From assembly GCF_003344535.1 (NCBI RefSeq), contig NZ_QPKS01000004.1, forward strand, positions 1 through 64,000: a stretch of 64,000 nt of DNA, given 5' to 3'. A program made the position numbers and the translations under genes. Numbering within the stretch: the first letter of the stretch is position 1; every line of letters starts with the position of its first letter. Positions 33,065 to 43,490 of the stretch are shown in pieces. Source of the DNA: Exiguobacterium flavidum (GTDB lineage: Bacteria; Bacillota; Bacilli; Exiguobacteriales; Exiguobacteriaceae). The notes beneath the pieces were generated by a model. That model was not told where the DNA came from. It searched no databases and worked only from the letters and a program-made list of their open reading frames with translations.

Positions 33065-35638
33065 ATGGACTTTGAACGATTGACGGACCGGGCGCACGAG
33101 GCGATCGTCTCGGCACAGGCGATCGCAAAGCAGCGCCGGCACAGTGAAATCACGGAATGGCACTTATTGATCGCACTGCTCTCGCAGGACGAAGGCATAG
33201 CAAAAATCGTTTTCGAGAAGATGAATCAGGTCCCGCGTGATCTCGAACAGGGTGTAAACGAAGCGCTTGAGCGCCTTCCTGCGCTCGGGCAGGCGACGAC
33301 CCCGCGAATCAGCAACTCACTCCTCCAAGTGTTCAACGAGGCGGAGGCGGAAGCTCAGGTCATGCAGGACGACTATGTATCGGTCGAACATCTCCTGCTT
33401 GCACTCAGCAAACTCAGCAGTCCGGCGAGCGAGTTCCTGCGGCGTAAAGGGATCACGGAAGAGTCGCTGCGCGAAGCGGTCAAGACGATGCGCGGCAACC
33501 GGAAAGTGACGACGAAAAATCCGGAAGCGACGTTCGACGTCCTGCGAAAGTACGGCCGAGACCTCGTCGCGGAATTCCGTGCCGGCAAGACGGATCCGGT
33601 CATCGGGCGCGACAGTGAGATCCGGCGCGTCATCCGCATACTCAGCCGGAAGACGAAGAACAATCCCGTGTTGATCGGAGAACCGGGTGTCGGGAAGACG
33701 GCGATCGTCGAAGGGCTCGCCCAGCGAATCGTGCGCGGGGACGTGCCGGAAAGCCTGAAGAACAAACAGCTGTTCAGTCTCGACATGAGCACGCTCGTCG
33801 CCGGGGCGAAGTACCGCGGTGAGTTCGAGGAGCGTCTGCAGGCGGTCCTCGCTGAGATCAAGGAAGCTGAAGGACAAATTCTGCTCTTCATCGACGAGCT
33901 GCACACGATCGTCGGTGCAGGGAAGACGGAAGGTGCGATGGACGCCGGAAACATGTTGAAGCCGATGCTCGCGCGAGGCGAGCTGCACTGCATCGGAGCG
34001 ACGACGCTCGATGAGTACCGAAAGTACATCGAGAAGGATCCGGCGCTCGAACGCCGCTTCCAGCAGGTGCTCGTCGCGGAGCCTGACGTCGAGGATACGA
34101 TTTCGATATTGCGCGGATTGAAGGAACGATTCGAGATCCACCACGGCGTGCGGATTCATGACAGCGCGCTCGTCGCCGCGGCAACATTATCTGAACGGTA
34201 CATCACGGACCGCTTCATGCCGGACAAGGCGATCGATCTGATCGATGAGGCATGTGCGATGATCCGGACCGATATGGAATCGATGCCGACCGAGCTCGAC
34301 ACGCTCGTCCGGCGGGTCATGCAGCTTGAAATCGAGGAAGCAGCTTTGAAGAAGGAGACGGACGAAGCGTCGCGGAAGCGATTGTCCGCTCTCCAGCAGG
34401 AACTGGGATCGGCACGTGAAGACGAGAGCGCGCTCCGGTCGCGCTGGGAACATGAGAAGGAAAGTTCGCAAAGCGTCCACCTGCTTCGAGCAGAGCTCGA
34501 GAAGGCGCGGCTTGCTTTGCAGGAGGCGGAAGGACGCTATGATCTGAATGCCGCTTCTGAAATCAAATATGGTCAGATTCCGGCACTCGAGGTAAAACTC
34601 AAAGCGGCGGAGGAGACGGCAGAGACGGTCTCTCATGAACTCGTCCGTGAAGCGGTGACGGAAGAGGAAATCGCTGAAGTCGTCTCGAAGTGGACGGGAA
34701 TTCCGGTGACACGCCTCGCGCAAGGAGAGCGCGAAAAGCTGCTGCATCTCGAGGATACGCTGCACAAGCGTGTATTCGGACAGGACGAAGCAGTCCGCCT
34801 CGTTTCGGACGCCGTCATTCGGGCGCGTGCCGGCATCAAGGATCCGAACCGTCCGATCGGTTCCTTCCTCTTCCTCGGCCCGACCGGAGTCGGGAAGACG
34901 GAGCTTGCGAAAGCACTCGCGTCGGCCATCTTCGACAGCGAGGAGCACATCGTCCGTGTCGACATGTCCGAGTATATGGAGAAGCACAACGTCTCGCGGC
35001 TCGTCGGGGCCCCTCCCGGTTACGTAGGCTATGAGGAGGGCGGCCAATTGACGGAGGCTGTCCGGCGGAGTCCGTATTCGGTCCTGCTTCTCGACGAGAT
35101 CGAGAAGGCGCACCCCGACGTATTCAACATCCTTCTCCAACTGTTAGATGACGGGCGTTTGACGGACTCGCAAGGACGGGTCGTCGACTTCAAGAACACG
35201 ATCGTCATCATGACGTCGAACCTCGGTGCGCAGATTCTGCTTGAGGCGGCGAAGGACGGTGTCATCGACGAGGCGGAGGAAGAAGCGGTACGCGAAGAGT
35301 TGAAGCACCGTTTCCGTCCGGAGTTCCTGAACCGGATCGATGATACGATCCTGTTCCATCCGCTTCAGCGGAAGGAGATCGAGCATATCATCGACAAAGC
35401 CGTCCGCAAGATGGGTGAACGGCTGGCCGGTCGCGGCATTACGATTGCCGCGACTGATGCCGCGAAGGACTTGATTTTCAATGAAGCGTTCGAGCCGCAG
35501 TTCGGGGCACGCCCGATCAATCGGTATATTCAACGGACCGTCGAGACGAAGCTTGCCCGTGCGATCGTTGCCGGACAGGTGTCGGACGGGGCTCACGTTG
35601 AAATCGATGCGGACGGTTCGGAACTGGTCATCCGCTGA
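33065..35638 (+). CDS. clpB: ATP-dependent disaggregase ClpB
   Basis: This 857-aa Hsp100 protein dissolves aggregates with DnaK. It has an N-terminal Clp repeat domain, AAA-1 with Walker A GEPGVGKT (about 213-220) and [10 protein letters not shown], a long coiled-coil middle domain (about 405-530) that sets it apart from ClpC and ClpA, AAA-2 with [11 protein letters not shown], and [10 protein letters not shown] near the end. ATG 33059 overlaps the J-protein stop, but ATG 33065 has AAGGAG at an 8-base spacing and was preferred. Confidence 0.97.
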   Translation: MDFERLTDRAHEAIVSAQAIAKQRRHSEITEWHLLIALLSQDEGIAKIVFEKMNQVPRDLEQGVNEALERLPALGQATTPRISNSLLQVFNEAEAEAQVMQDDYVSVEHLLLALSKLSSPASEFLRRKGITEESLREAVKTMRGNRKVTTKNPEATFDVLRKYGRDLVAEFRAGKTDPVIGRDSEIRRVIRILSRKTKNNPVLIGEPGVGKTAIVEGLAQRIVRGDVPESLKNKQLFSLDMSTLVAGAKYRGEFEERLQAVLAEIKEAEGQILLFIDELHTIVGAGKTEGAMDAGNMLKPMLARGELHCIGATTLDEYRKYIEKDPALERRFQQVLVAEPDVEDTISILRGLKERFEIHHGVRIHDSALVAAATLSERYITDRFMPDKAIDLIDEACAMIRTDMESMPTELDTLVRRVMQLEIEEAALKKETDEASRKRLSALQQELGSAREDESALRSRWEHEKESSQSVHLLRAELEKARLALQEAEGRYDLNAASEIKYGQIPALEVKLKAAEETAETVSHELVREAVTEEEIAEVVSKWTGIPVTRLAQGEREKLLHLEDTLHKRVFGQDEAVRLVSDAVIRARAGIKDPNRPIGSFLFLGPTGVGKTELAKALASAIFDSEEHIVRVDMSEYMEKHNVSRLVGAPPGYVGYEEGGQLTEAVRRSPYSVLLLDEIEKAHPDVFNILLQLLDDGRLTDSQGRVVDFKNTIVIMTSNLGAQILLEAAKDGVIDEAEEEAVREELKHRFRPEFLNRIDDTILFHPLQRKEIEHIIDKAVRKMGERLAGRGITIAATDAAKDLIFNEAFEPQFGARPINRYIQRTVETKLARAIVAGQVSDGAHVEIDADGSELVIR

Positions 35639-35669
35639 GTGCCGGATGGCTGTAGCGGAGAAATATGAG

Positions 35670-35714
35670 ATGAGGCCCCTGTTTCCGGATAAGATGACGG
35701 AAGAGGGGCCTCAT
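35670..35714 (+). terminator. Long hairpin after clpB
   Basis: ATGAGGCCCCT (35670-35680) pairs perfectly with AGGGGCCTCAT (35704-35714), with inner pairing of TTCCG and CGGAA. No T run follows, so termination would be Rho-independent only in a weak sense; it may instead protect the 3' end. Confidence 0.55.
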
Positions 35715-35826
35715 GTCGCGTCCGGACGGTGAGTAGGGACAGCCGCTTTTTCAGAAGAGGCATATTCCACCGGTCGGCAGGCATGGTAAGCTTGAGTCAT
35801 AAGCAGATTCAAGAGGAGGAGAGACC

Positions 35827-36759
35827 GTGAACGTCACACAAGAGGAGCTCGAAGCGCTCGTCGCAGAGTGCGGGCCTTACACGGTTCAGGGACAAGTCGC
35901 GACATACATCCCTGAACTCGCGAAAGTCGATGGCGGGTTGCTCGGCATCGCCGTGTGTAACTCCGACGGGACCTTCGTCTCGGCAGGGGATGCGGAGACG
36001 TTGTTCACCGTGCAGAGCGTGTCGAAAATCATCACCTTGGCTTTCGTGCTTGAGACGTTTGGAGAGGACTATGTTTTCTCACGGGTCGGGATGGAACCGA
36101 CCGGCGACGCGTTCAACTCGATCGCGAAGCTTGAGGAGACGGTACCGACGAAGCCCCTCAATCCGATGATTAACGCCGGAGCGCTGGCCGTGACAAGCAT
36201 GCTGCCGGGTGACGGGGCGGAAGACAAGTTCGACCGGCTGCGCGGTTTCATCGCAGATTTGCTCGACATCGAAGTGGAGATGGTGCGCTTCGATCCGGAA
36301 GTGGCACGGTCGGAGTATGAGACGACCGACTTGAACAGGGCGTTGCTATACTTCATGCGGCATCACGGTGTCATCGAAGGGGACGTCGAAGAAATCATCG
36401 ACGTCTACACGAAACAATGTGCCATCCTGACGAATTGCCGTGGTCTTGCGATGATGGGGAAAATTCTCAGTCAATCCGGAAAGACGCCGGCAGGACGACA
36501 AGTGATCTCGAGGCGGAACGCGAGAATCATCCGGGCGATCATGACGACCTGCGGCATGTACGATGCGTCCGGCGAGTTCGCGGTCCAGGTCGGATTGCCC
36601 GGCAAGAGCGGGGTGTCAGGCGCGATCGTCGCGTGCGGGCGCAGTGACTACGACATGGGAGAGATCGGGATCGGCGTCTTCGGCCCGGCACTCGACATGA
36701 AAGGGAACTCGATCGCCGGAACGAAGATGCTCGAGTTGCTCGTCCAGCGTCATCCTTAG
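35827..36759 (+). CDS. glsA: Glutaminase GlsA
   Basis: This 310-aa serine-dependent beta-lactamase-like glutaminase converts glutamine to glutamate and ammonia. The catalytic pair Ser64-x-x-Lys67 is in TVQSVSKI, and NPMINAGALA, ETTDLNRALLYFM, CAILTNCRGLAMMGK and GVSGAI follow in family order. The GTG start at 35827 follows GGAGGAG. Its stop codon overlaps the stop of the convergent CHAD gene by 4 bases with no terminator between them. Confidence 0.96.
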   Translation: MNVTQEELEALVAECGPYTVQGQVATYIPELAKVDGGLLGIAVCNSDGTFVSAGDAETLFTVQSVSKIITLAFVLETFGEDYVFSRVGMEPTGDAFNSIAKLEETVPTKPLNPMINAGALAVTSMLPGDGAEDKFDRLRGFIADLLDIEVEMVRFDPEVARSEYETTDLNRALLYFMRHHGVIEGDVEEIIDVYTKQCAILTNCRGLAMMGKILSQSGKTPAGRQVISRRNARIIRAIMTTCGMYDASGEFAVQVGLPGKSGVSGAIVACGRSDYDMGEIGIGVFGPALDMKGNSIAGTKMLELLVQRHP

Positions 36760-37526
36760 ATGGGCAACATCTCGAGCTTCGCACGGAGCTCTTCCTCGAG
36801 CAATTCTATACGGTTAGACCGGCTGCCTTCCATGCCGCGCGGCGGCGAGAAGGATTGCCAGCGCTCGAGCAGATTGTAGGAATCATTCGCTTCGCCGAGT
36901 GCGGTCTGGAGACTTTTCAGCGAGGACGCTTCGTTTGGTATGTCTGCATACGGCTTCAGGTATTCCGTCGTATAGCGGTACATCTTTGTCGACAAGCGCA
37001 GTTTATGCATCTCCTTGATATGCTCTTTCGTGCGGGGGACATCAGCATAGCGTTTTTTACGCTTGCGAAAAGGCTTTGCGACTGCGTCGATCAACTCCTC
37101 CGGATCCGTACGGCGCAGTTTTCGTGCAAACAGACCGGCAAGGAAACGTCTGACGGTCGCTTCGAATTCGGGAGTCAGGATGAGCTGGAACGTTTCGGTC
37201 AGGGTCAGGCGCTTTCCTTGCAACTGGAGCGCGACGTGGTCTTTGAACGCTTGTTCGACCGGCGTATCGGTTCCGCTCGACTCAAGCAGTACATCAAGAT
37301 CCCGAACTTCGCCTAACACATGCATGAGACGTCTCCATGTCTGATAGACTTCCGTCTCCTCGAAGGAGAGCAGTTTTCCGAACGTCAACAGTTTCCGGAG
37401 ACGGACACGCGCCTGGTGGACGTCCTCGGAATCTTTGAATTTAACAGACTCACCTGCGTAATGGGTGAAGGTGGACCATGTCTCGAGCAGCTCGAAGACG
37501 AGCTTTTCTGAGTCGCGATGTTTCAT
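36756..37526 (-). CDS. CHAD domain protein
   Basis: This 256-aa protein is mostly a CHAD domain, a helical fold with conserved His and basic residues thought to bind polyphosphate. VHQARVRLRKLLTF (about 37-50), LGEVRDLDVLLE and MHKLRLSTKMYRYTTEYL carry the two HxxRxxxRKL-like repeats. There is no CYTH domain fused, unlike some relatives. The frame continues to 37859, but ATG 37526 after AAGGGGG was chosen. Its exact role is unknown. Confidence 0.85.
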   Translation of the reverse strand: MKHRDSEKLVFELLETWSTFTHYAGESVKFKDSEDVHQARVRLRKLLTFGKLLSFEETEVYQTWRRLMHVLGEVRDLDVLLESSGTDTPVEQAFKDHVALQLQGKRLTLTETFQLILTPEFEATVRRFLAGLFARKLRRTDPEELIDAVAKPFRKRKKRYADVPRTKEHIKEMHKLRLSTKMYRYTTEYLKPYADIPNEASSLKSLQTALGEANDSYNLLERWQSFSPPRGMEGSRSNRIELLEEELRAKLEMLPI

Positions 37527-37592
37527 CCGAAAACCCCCTTTTTGTAGAAAATGAATGAAGGCGTGAAGCCTCGGAATGTGGTGAAATGGACA

Positions 37593-38951
37593 ATGTTCGA
37601 AACGTTTACGCTTCAAGAAAAAATGAAACAGTTCTTCAGGATTTTCTTTCCGATTCTCGTCACTCAGGTGGCGTTCTATTTGATCAGCTTCTTCGATACG
37701 ATCATGGCCGGCAGATACGGCTCGGCGGATCTCGCCGGGGTCGGGGTCGGAGCGAGCCTTTGGGCGCCTGTCTATACAGGTTTGACCGGTATATTGCTTG
37801 CCGTCGCGCCGCTCGTCTCGCAGTCGATGGGGGCGCGCAAGGAGCGGGATGTGAAGCATATCGTCATGCAGGCGCTCTATGTGGCGCTTGCTGTCAGCGG
37901 AATCACATTCGTGCTCGGGTACTTCCTCGTCGATCCGGTCCTTTCCCGAATGGACCTCTCGGATGAAGGGCGCCGCGTAGCGCGATTCTATCTCGTCTCG
38001 CTCGCGTTTGGAATCGTGCCGATGTTCGTCTTCTTCGTCTTGCGGACGCTGATCGACGCGCTTGGGAAGTCGAACGTGACGATGATTCTGCTATTATTCT
38101 CTTTACCCTTAAATGTCGGCTTAAACTATCTCTTCATCTTCGGGAAACTCGGGATTCCGGCATACGGCGGTGTAGGTGCCGGAATCGCGACTGCGATCAC
38201 GTACTGGATCCTCTGCGCCGCGGTAGTCTTCATCGTCCTCAAGGGGGAGTTGTTCCAGCGGCTCGGCGTACTCCGCCATCTCTACCGCCCGGACGGGAAG
38301 CGGATCAGGGAGATCGTTCGGCTCGGCGCGCCGATTGGCCTCGCCATCTTTTCCGAGGTGAGCATCTTCTCGGCCGTGACGCTTCTGCTCGGGGCGTATG
38401 GCGATGTCGTCATCGGTGCTTATCAGGCGGCCATCAACTTCGCCTCGTTCGTCTACATGATCCCGCTGTCCGCGGCCTCCGCTTTGACGATCACCGTCGG
38501 CTTCGAGGTCGGAGCGAAGCGGGTCAAGGACGCGGTCCAGTATATTTGGATCGGGCTTGGTCTCTGTCTTGCGGTCTCGCTCTTTTCCGGTGGTTTGCTT
38601 TTTTGGCAGAACGAGGCCGTCGCCGCCCTCTACAGCAATGATCCTGATGTCATTCGTACAGCGGCGCATTTCATGATTCTTGCGATTTTCTTCCAGCTTT
38701 CGGACGCGATCGCGGCACCGACGCAAGGCGCGCTCCGCGGGTTCAAGGACGTCAACGTGACGTTCCTGTTGACGATCACCGCATACTGGGTCATCGGATT
38801 GCCGCTTGGCTTCTATCTCGAACGGGAGACGGCGCTCGGACCGGACGGATATTGGTGGGGATTGATCGGCGGACTGGCCGTCGGGGCGACATTGTTGCTC
38901 GGGCGCTTGATCCAGATCGTCAAGAAAACGAAGGAGGAGGTGACGGAATGA
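37593..38951 (+). CDS. MATE family multidrug efflux transporter
   Basis: This protein of about 452 aa has twelve hydrophobic segments in two halves and the MATE features FFPILVTQVAFYLISFFDTIMAGRYG, GLTGILLAVAPLVSQ and GAPIGLAIFSEVSIF. It is of the NorM-like group that exports cationic drugs by Na+ or H+ antiport. The start is uncertain: ATG 37551 would add 14 residues, and neither start has a strong ribosome site. Its stop overlaps mprF (ATGA), so both genes are translationally coupled. Confidence 0.9.
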   Translation: MFETFTLQEKMKQFFRIFFPILVTQVAFYLISFFDTIMAGRYGSADLAGVGVGASLWAPVYTGLTGILLAVAPLVSQSMGARKERDVKHIVMQALYVALAVSGITFVLGYFLVDPVLSRMDLSDEGRRVARFYLVSLAFGIVPMFVFFVLRTLIDALGKSNVTMILLLFSLPLNVGLNYLFIFGKLGIPAYGGVGAGIATAITYWILCAAVVFIVLKGELFQRLGVLRHLYRPDGKRIREIVRLGAPIGLAIFSEVSIFSAVTLLLGAYGDVVIGAYQAAINFASFVYMIPLSAASALTITVGFEVGAKRVKDAVQYIWIGLGLCLAVSLFSGGLLFWQNEAVAALYSNDPDVIRTAAHFMILAIFFQLSDAIAAPTQGALRGFKDVNVTFLLTITAYWVIGLPLGFYLERETALGPDGYWWGLIGGLAVGATLLLGRLIQIVKKTKEEVTE

Positions 38952-41503
38952 GGAGTGTGAAGAATCGAATCCTGCGCGTCGCTAAGATCGTCCTTCCCGT
39001 CTTCCTGATTCTGTTCATCTTCTATCAGGGACAGAATGAGCTGCGTAACCTCTCGCTCCAAAAATCGATCCAGGCGATCCAGCATGTCCCGTCATGGCAG
39101 TTCGCCTTGCTCGTCGTCTCCGGTCTGCTCGCTGTCGCGACGATGTATTTTTACGATGTCCTGCTGCTCCGTTCCCTGAAGGCGGATGTACCGCGCGACA
39201 GGATTTTTCGGACATCGTGGATCGCGAACTCGTTCAACGGAATCATCGGGTTCGGCGGACTTGCCGGAATCGGTGTCCGCACGGCGCTCTATCGCCCGTA
39301 CGTCGAAGGAGGGGCGCTGCTCAAGGCGATCGGATGGATGGCGCCGACGCTCGTCAGCGGCTTGTCGATTCTCTCCGGACTGTCGCTGCTGAACGTGTTC
39401 CCGGCGTTCGAGGTGCTTGAGATGAAGCGCTGGCTTTGGCCGGTGATCGTCGGCGTGGCGCTGTTCTTTCCGGGTTATCTACTGTTCTCCTTCCGGAGGG
39501 GACGGAGCATCCATCCGAAGCAAATCGCCCTCTACTCGCTCGTCTCGCTCGTCGAGTGGTTCAGCGCGGGTGTCGTCGTCTACTTCATCCTTTCAGCGCT
39601 TGGGACGGACGTCAGTTTCGCACAGCTGATGGGCGTCTTCATCATCGCTGCGACCGCAGGTTTGATTTCGATGGTCCCTGGCGGTTTCGGTTCGTTCGAC
39701 CTCGTCTTCTTGATCGGGATGCAGCGGATCGGTGTAGGGGAAGGGATCGTTCTGACAGGACTGTTGATCTACCGCCTCGTCTACTACTTGCTGCCGTTTC
39801 TGCTCGGCGTCGTCTTCGCGGCCCGGGAGTTCAGCGGTCCCGTCGTCAAGATGATCGAGGATAAGCCGGTCGTCGGTCCGACGGTCGAAGTCGGCGGAAT
39901 CATCTGGCGTCTGCAGCTTCGCTTCCTGAGCAGGATTCGCCACTTTGCCCTAGCGCTCATCCACCTCTTGGCGGGCATGTTCATCTGGGGGATTGCGCTG
40001 CTGCCGCCCGTTTCATCGCAGGCCGTCTACCTTGAAGAACTTTTTCCGCATGAGATGCTTCTTCTCGGGAACAGCTTCTTTCTCATGAGCGGACTGTTGC
40101 TCGTATTGCTTGCTCCGGGCATCTACCGCCACTCGAAACGTTCGCTCTACATGTCATACGGTGCAGCGGCATTCGGATTGCTCGGGGTGCTCGCGCGCGG
40201 GCTGAACGTGATTTCAGGAGCGACACTCATCTTCGTCTTCCTGCTGCTGTTCCTCTCACGTAAATCATTTCACCGGGAGCGAACGTTGATCACGTTCGGA
40301 CGTTTGCTTCGTGCGCTGTTCGTCGTGATGCTCTATCTCGGCAGTTTCTCCTTTTTCGGCTACGCCTTTTGGTCGATTGGTCCGACAGAAGGAGCAGCCG
40401 TCTATCCGGCGGAAGAGATTTTCCTGTTCGCCGCAAGTTCGGCGATTTTTACGCTCGTCTACCTGCTTCTCTTCATTCGACTGTTCAACGCCTTCACGCA
40501 CCCGGTGCTCGGCGAGCCGTACGATCCGGAGCGAATCCGGAGTTGTCTCGAGGAGTATGGCGGCAACTACTTGAGCCATCTCGCGTTCCTTGGCGACAAG
40601 CGGTTTTTCTTCTCGGAAAGCGGCCGTTCGTTCATCCAGTTCAGCCAGACGGGAAAACGCGTGATGGTGCTCGGTGATCCGAACGGCGATCCGTCGGAGA
40701 ACCATCAGATCATCGCGGCCTTCCTCAGACGCGTCGAGGATCTTGGTTATATCCCGAACATCTATCAGATACAGGCGCAGAACATGCCGCTCTATCACGA
40801 TTTCGGATTCAATTTCTTCAAGCTCGGCGAGGAGGCGATCGTCGATTTGACCACTTTCCATGTCACAGGGAGAAAGAAGGCGGGTCTTCGGTCGATCAAG
40901 AACCGGTTCGAGCGGGAAGGGATGACGTTCGAAGTTCTCGCTCCGCCCTATTCGGATGAATTGGTCGCGGAACTTGAAGGGGTCTCGAAAGCATGGCTCG
41001 ACGGAAAGAGGGAGAAGGGATTCTCGCTCGGTTTCTTCTGTCCCTCCTATCTGGCGCATGCCCCGCTCGGTGTGATGCGCGATGCTGATGGAAAATTGCT
41101 TGGCTTCATGAGTCTCATGCCTGCCTATCAGGAAGGTGTGCTTTCGATTGATCTGATGCGTTTCTTGCCGGACGGTCCGAACGGAATCATGGACGCGATG
41201 TTCATTCGTCTGTTCGAGTGGGCGAAAGAAGAGGGATATACGACGTTCAACATGGGGATGGCCCCGCTTTCGTCGGTCGGCGAGGACGAGACGTCATTCT
41301 GGCAGGAACGGATCGCAGGCGACGTCTTCAACAATATCCGTTACATGTACAGCTTCACCGGCCTGCGCCGCTATAAGGAGAAGTACGATCCGAAGTGGGA
41401 AGGACGTTACCTGGCCTACCGGAAGAATCAGTCCCTTGCGATGGCCATCTGGAAAGTGACCCGGCTGATCAGCAGAAAGTCGGACAAAATCATTTTTCCA
41501 TGA
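38948..41503 (+). CDS. mprF: Phosphatidylglycerol lysyltransferase MprF
   Basis: This 851-aa membrane protein adds lysine (or another amino acid) from tRNA to phosphatidylglycerol and flips the product outward, giving resistance to cationic peptides. It has an N-terminal flippase region of about 14 membrane segments (to about residue 500) with WIANSFNGIIGFGGLAGIGVR and MVPGGFGSFDL, and a cytosolic GNAT-like synthase domain with MVLGDPNGDPSEN, FMSLMPAYQEG, DLMRFLPDGPNGIMD and NMGMAPLSSVG. ATG 38948 after GGAGGAGG overlaps the transporter stop. Confidence 0.96.
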   Translation: MRSVKNRILRVAKIVLPVFLILFIFYQGQNELRNLSLQKSIQAIQHVPSWQFALLVVSGLLAVATMYFYDVLLLRSLKADVPRDRIFRTSWIANSFNGIIGFGGLAGIGVRTALYRPYVEGGALLKAIGWMAPTLVSGLSILSGLSLLNVFPAFEVLEMKRWLWPVIVGVALFFPGYLLFSFRRGRSIHPKQIALYSLVSLVEWFSAGVVVYFILSALGTDVSFAQLMGVFIIAATAGLISMVPGGFGSFDLVFLIGMQRIGVGEGIVLTGLLIYRLVYYLLPFLLGVVFAAREFSGPVVKMIEDKPVVGPTVEVGGIIWRLQLRFLSRIRHFALALIHLLAGMFIWGIALLPPVSSQAVYLEELFPHEMLLLGNSFFLMSGLLLVLLAPGIYRHSKRSLYMSYGAAAFGLLGVLARGLNVISGATLIFVFLLLFLSRKSFHRERTLITFGRLLRALFVVMLYLGSFSFFGYAFWSIGPTEGAAVYPAEEIFLFAASSAIFTLVYLLLFIRLFNAFTHPVLGEPYDPERIRSCLEEYGGNYLSHLAFLGDKRFFFSESGRSFIQFSQTGKRVMVLGDPNGDPSENHQIIAAFLRRVEDLGYIPNIYQIQAQNMPLYHDFGFNFFKLGEEAIVDLTTFHVTGRKKAGLRSIKNRFEREGMTFEVLAPPYSDELVAELEGVSKAWLDGKREKGFSLGFFCPSYLAHAPLGVMRDADGKLLGFMSLMPAYQEGVLSIDLMRFLPDGPNGIMDAMFIRLFEWAKEEGYTTFNMGMAPLSSVGEDETSFWQERIAGDVFNNIRYMYSFTGLRRYKEKYDPKWEGRYLAYRKNQSLAMAIWKVTRLISRKSDKIIFP

Positions 41504-41574
41504 ATGCGGGTAATGTATACTAACGGTTTTCTGAAACGTTGGGGGAATATGCCTGGACAGAGAGGAAGAGTGCT

Positions 41575-42720
41575 ATGCCAGTTATCATCAATGCGCGAAT
41601 CTACACGGGGGAAAGCGTGATACGAAACGGTTTCATCCATTTCAATGAGACGATCGAGGAAGTCGGTTCGATGGACCAGTATGCCGGACGGGAGGGAGAA
41701 GTCATCGATGCGGCCGGTCGCGACGTCATCCCCGGCATGATCGACATCCATGTACATGGCGGCTACGATGTCGATGCGATGGATGCGGATGCGGATGGAT
41801 TGCGGCGGCTTGGACGGGAGATGCTCAAGGAAGGCGTCACGTCGTTCTTCGCGACGACGATCACCCAAGGGACGGAAGAAATCATGCGTGCGCTTGAAGA
41901 AGCTGGTCCACTCGTCGCAGATCCGTCGACGACGGTAGAAGGGATTCATCTTGAGGGACCATTCGTCAATCCGGACTACGCGGGAGCACAACCGAAAGAA
42001 CATATCATACCGCCGGACGCCGAGCTGTTCAGACGTTTCCAGGAAGCGTCTGGGTATACGATCAGACTCGTCACATATGCACCGGAGCAGGAAGGTGCCC
42101 GATTGCTTGAAGCGGAGATGCGCAAGTCCGGTGCGATCGGATCGGCCGGCCACACGGCTGCGACGCTTGCTGAGAACCGGGCTGCCGGTGTGAAACACGG
42201 CACACATCTCTACAACCAGATGCGGGCGATGCATCACCGGGAACCCGGGACGGTCGGCTATTGCCTGCTTGAGCGCGACGTCAACGTCGAAATCATCCCG
42301 GACGGAGTCCACAGTGTCAGGGAGATGGTCGATCTCGCTTACCGGATGAAGGGCGCTGAACACCTGCTCGTCATCACGGATGCGATGCGGGCGAAAGGAC
42401 TCACTGACGGTTCATATGAGCTCGGCGGACAAGCCGTCATGGTAGAGAACGGTGCCGCGCGCCTGGCGGAAGGGAATCTCGCGGGAAGCGTGCTGCGGAT
42501 GGATACAGCGCTCCGCAACATCATCGATTATACGGGATGTACGCTCGAAGAGGCTGTCATGATGACGTCCGTCAATCAGGCCAAGGAATTCGGTCTTGCG
42601 CAAAAAGGTGGTATCGCTGCCGGGAAGGATGCCGATCTCGTCCTGCTCAATCAAGGGTATGTCGAATACACGATTCACCGCGGAATGATTCACCGTTTCA
42701 CAGAAGGGGGAGAAGCATGA
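41575..42720 (+). CDS. nagA: N-acetylglucosamine-6-phosphate deacetylase NagA
   Basis: This 381-aa amidohydrolase converts GlcNAc-6-P to GlcN-6-P. IDIHVHGGYDVD, HLEGPFVNP, GSAGHTAAT, GTHLYNQMRAMHHREPG and VITDAMRAKG provide the metal ligands and catalytic Asp. The frame opens at 41539; ATG 41575 after AGAGGAAGAG was chosen. A possible -10 TATACT is at 41516-41521 without a good -35. It overlaps nagB by 4 bases and acts on the MurQ product as well. Confidence 0.96.
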   Translation: MPVIINARIYTGESVIRNGFIHFNETIEEVGSMDQYAGREGEVIDAAGRDVIPGMIDIHVHGGYDVDAMDADADGLRRLGREMLKEGVTSFFATTITQGTEEIMRALEEAGPLVADPSTTVEGIHLEGPFVNPDYAGAQPKEHIIPPDAELFRRFQEASGYTIRLVTYAPEQEGARLLEAEMRKSGAIGSAGHTAATLAENRAAGVKHGTHLYNQMRAMHHREPGTVGYCLLERDVNVEIIPDGVHSVREMVDLAYRMKGAEHLLVITDAMRAKGLTDGSYELGGQAVMVENGAARLAEGNLAGSVLRMDTALRNIIDYTGCTLEEAVMMTSVNQAKEFGLAQKGGIAAGKDADLVLLNQGYVEYTIHRGMIHRFTEGGEA

Positions 42721-43475
42721 TGAGATGGATGATCGTAAGGAACGACGAGGACCTGGCATGTGTCGCGTATAAAGTAATCAGGAACGAGATGATGGCGCAT
42801 CCGGAAGGAATGACGATCGGGCTCGCGACCGGCAGCTCTCCGATGGGCGTCTACGAGGAATGGCGAAAGGATGACATCGACTGCAGCCATGTGACGACAG
42901 TGAACCTCGACGAGTATGTGGGATTGCCGCTCGATCATCCGAACAGCTACCACTCCTTCATGCAGGAGTATCTGTTCGATTATGTGAAGTTCAAGGAATC
43001 CTATATTCCGGACGGGACCGCCGATCCGGTTGAGGAGAGTGCACGCTATGAGGATCTGGTCCGCAAGCTCGGAGTCGATCTGCAACTTCTCGGCATCGGT
43101 TCGAACGGGCATATCGCCTTCAATGAGCCGGGAACGCCGTTCGATACGAAGACGCACGTGACGAGACTGACCGAATCGACGCGCAGGGCGAACCAGCGAT
43201 TTTTCGAACGGATCGAGGACGTGCCGGTCGAGGCGATCACGATGGGAATCGGGACGATCATGCGGGCGAAGAAAATCGTCCTCGTCGCCTCGGGTGAAAG
43301 AAAAGCTGAAGCAGTCCGCCAGATGCTCGAAGGAGAAGAGACGACGGAATGTCCGGCGACGATTCTGAAGCATCACGAGGACACGCTCGTCATTCTCGAT
43401 GAGGCGTCTGCCGCCTCTCTTTCGGAAGAAACGAAGCGAAGAGGAAGAGTGGCGTTCGAAGCGTTCGAGTGCTGA
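42717..43475 (+). CDS. nagB: Glucosamine-6-phosphate deaminase NagB
   Basis: This 252-aa enzyme converts GlcN-6-P to fructose-6-P and ammonia. LATGSSPMGVYEEW, VNLDEYVGLP (proton-accepting Asp), GIGSNGHIAFNEPG and TMGIGTIMRAKKI match the family. It lacks the C-terminal allosteric extension of the E. coli enzyme, as in Bacillus. The ATG at 42717 overlaps the nagA stop; ATG 42720 is also possible. Confidence 0.96.
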   Translation: MMRWMIVRNDEDLACVAYKVIRNEMMAHPEGMTIGLATGSSPMGVYEEWRKDDIDCSHVTTVNLDEYVGLPLDHPNSYHSFMQEYLFDYVKFKESYIPDGTADPVEESARYEDLVRKLGVDLQLLGIGSNGHIAFNEPGTPFDTKTHVTRLTESTRRANQRFFERIEDVPVEAITMGIGTIMRAKKIVLVASGERKAEAVRQMLEGEETTECPATILKHHEDTLVILDEASAASLSEETKRRGRVAFEAFEC

Positions 43476-43490
43476 AGGCTTATTTCGAAG

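Noticed and set aside
37599-37616. cre-like GAAACGTTTACG at the start of the MATE gene
   Set aside because: Three mismatches to the consensus and a coding location make chance likely.
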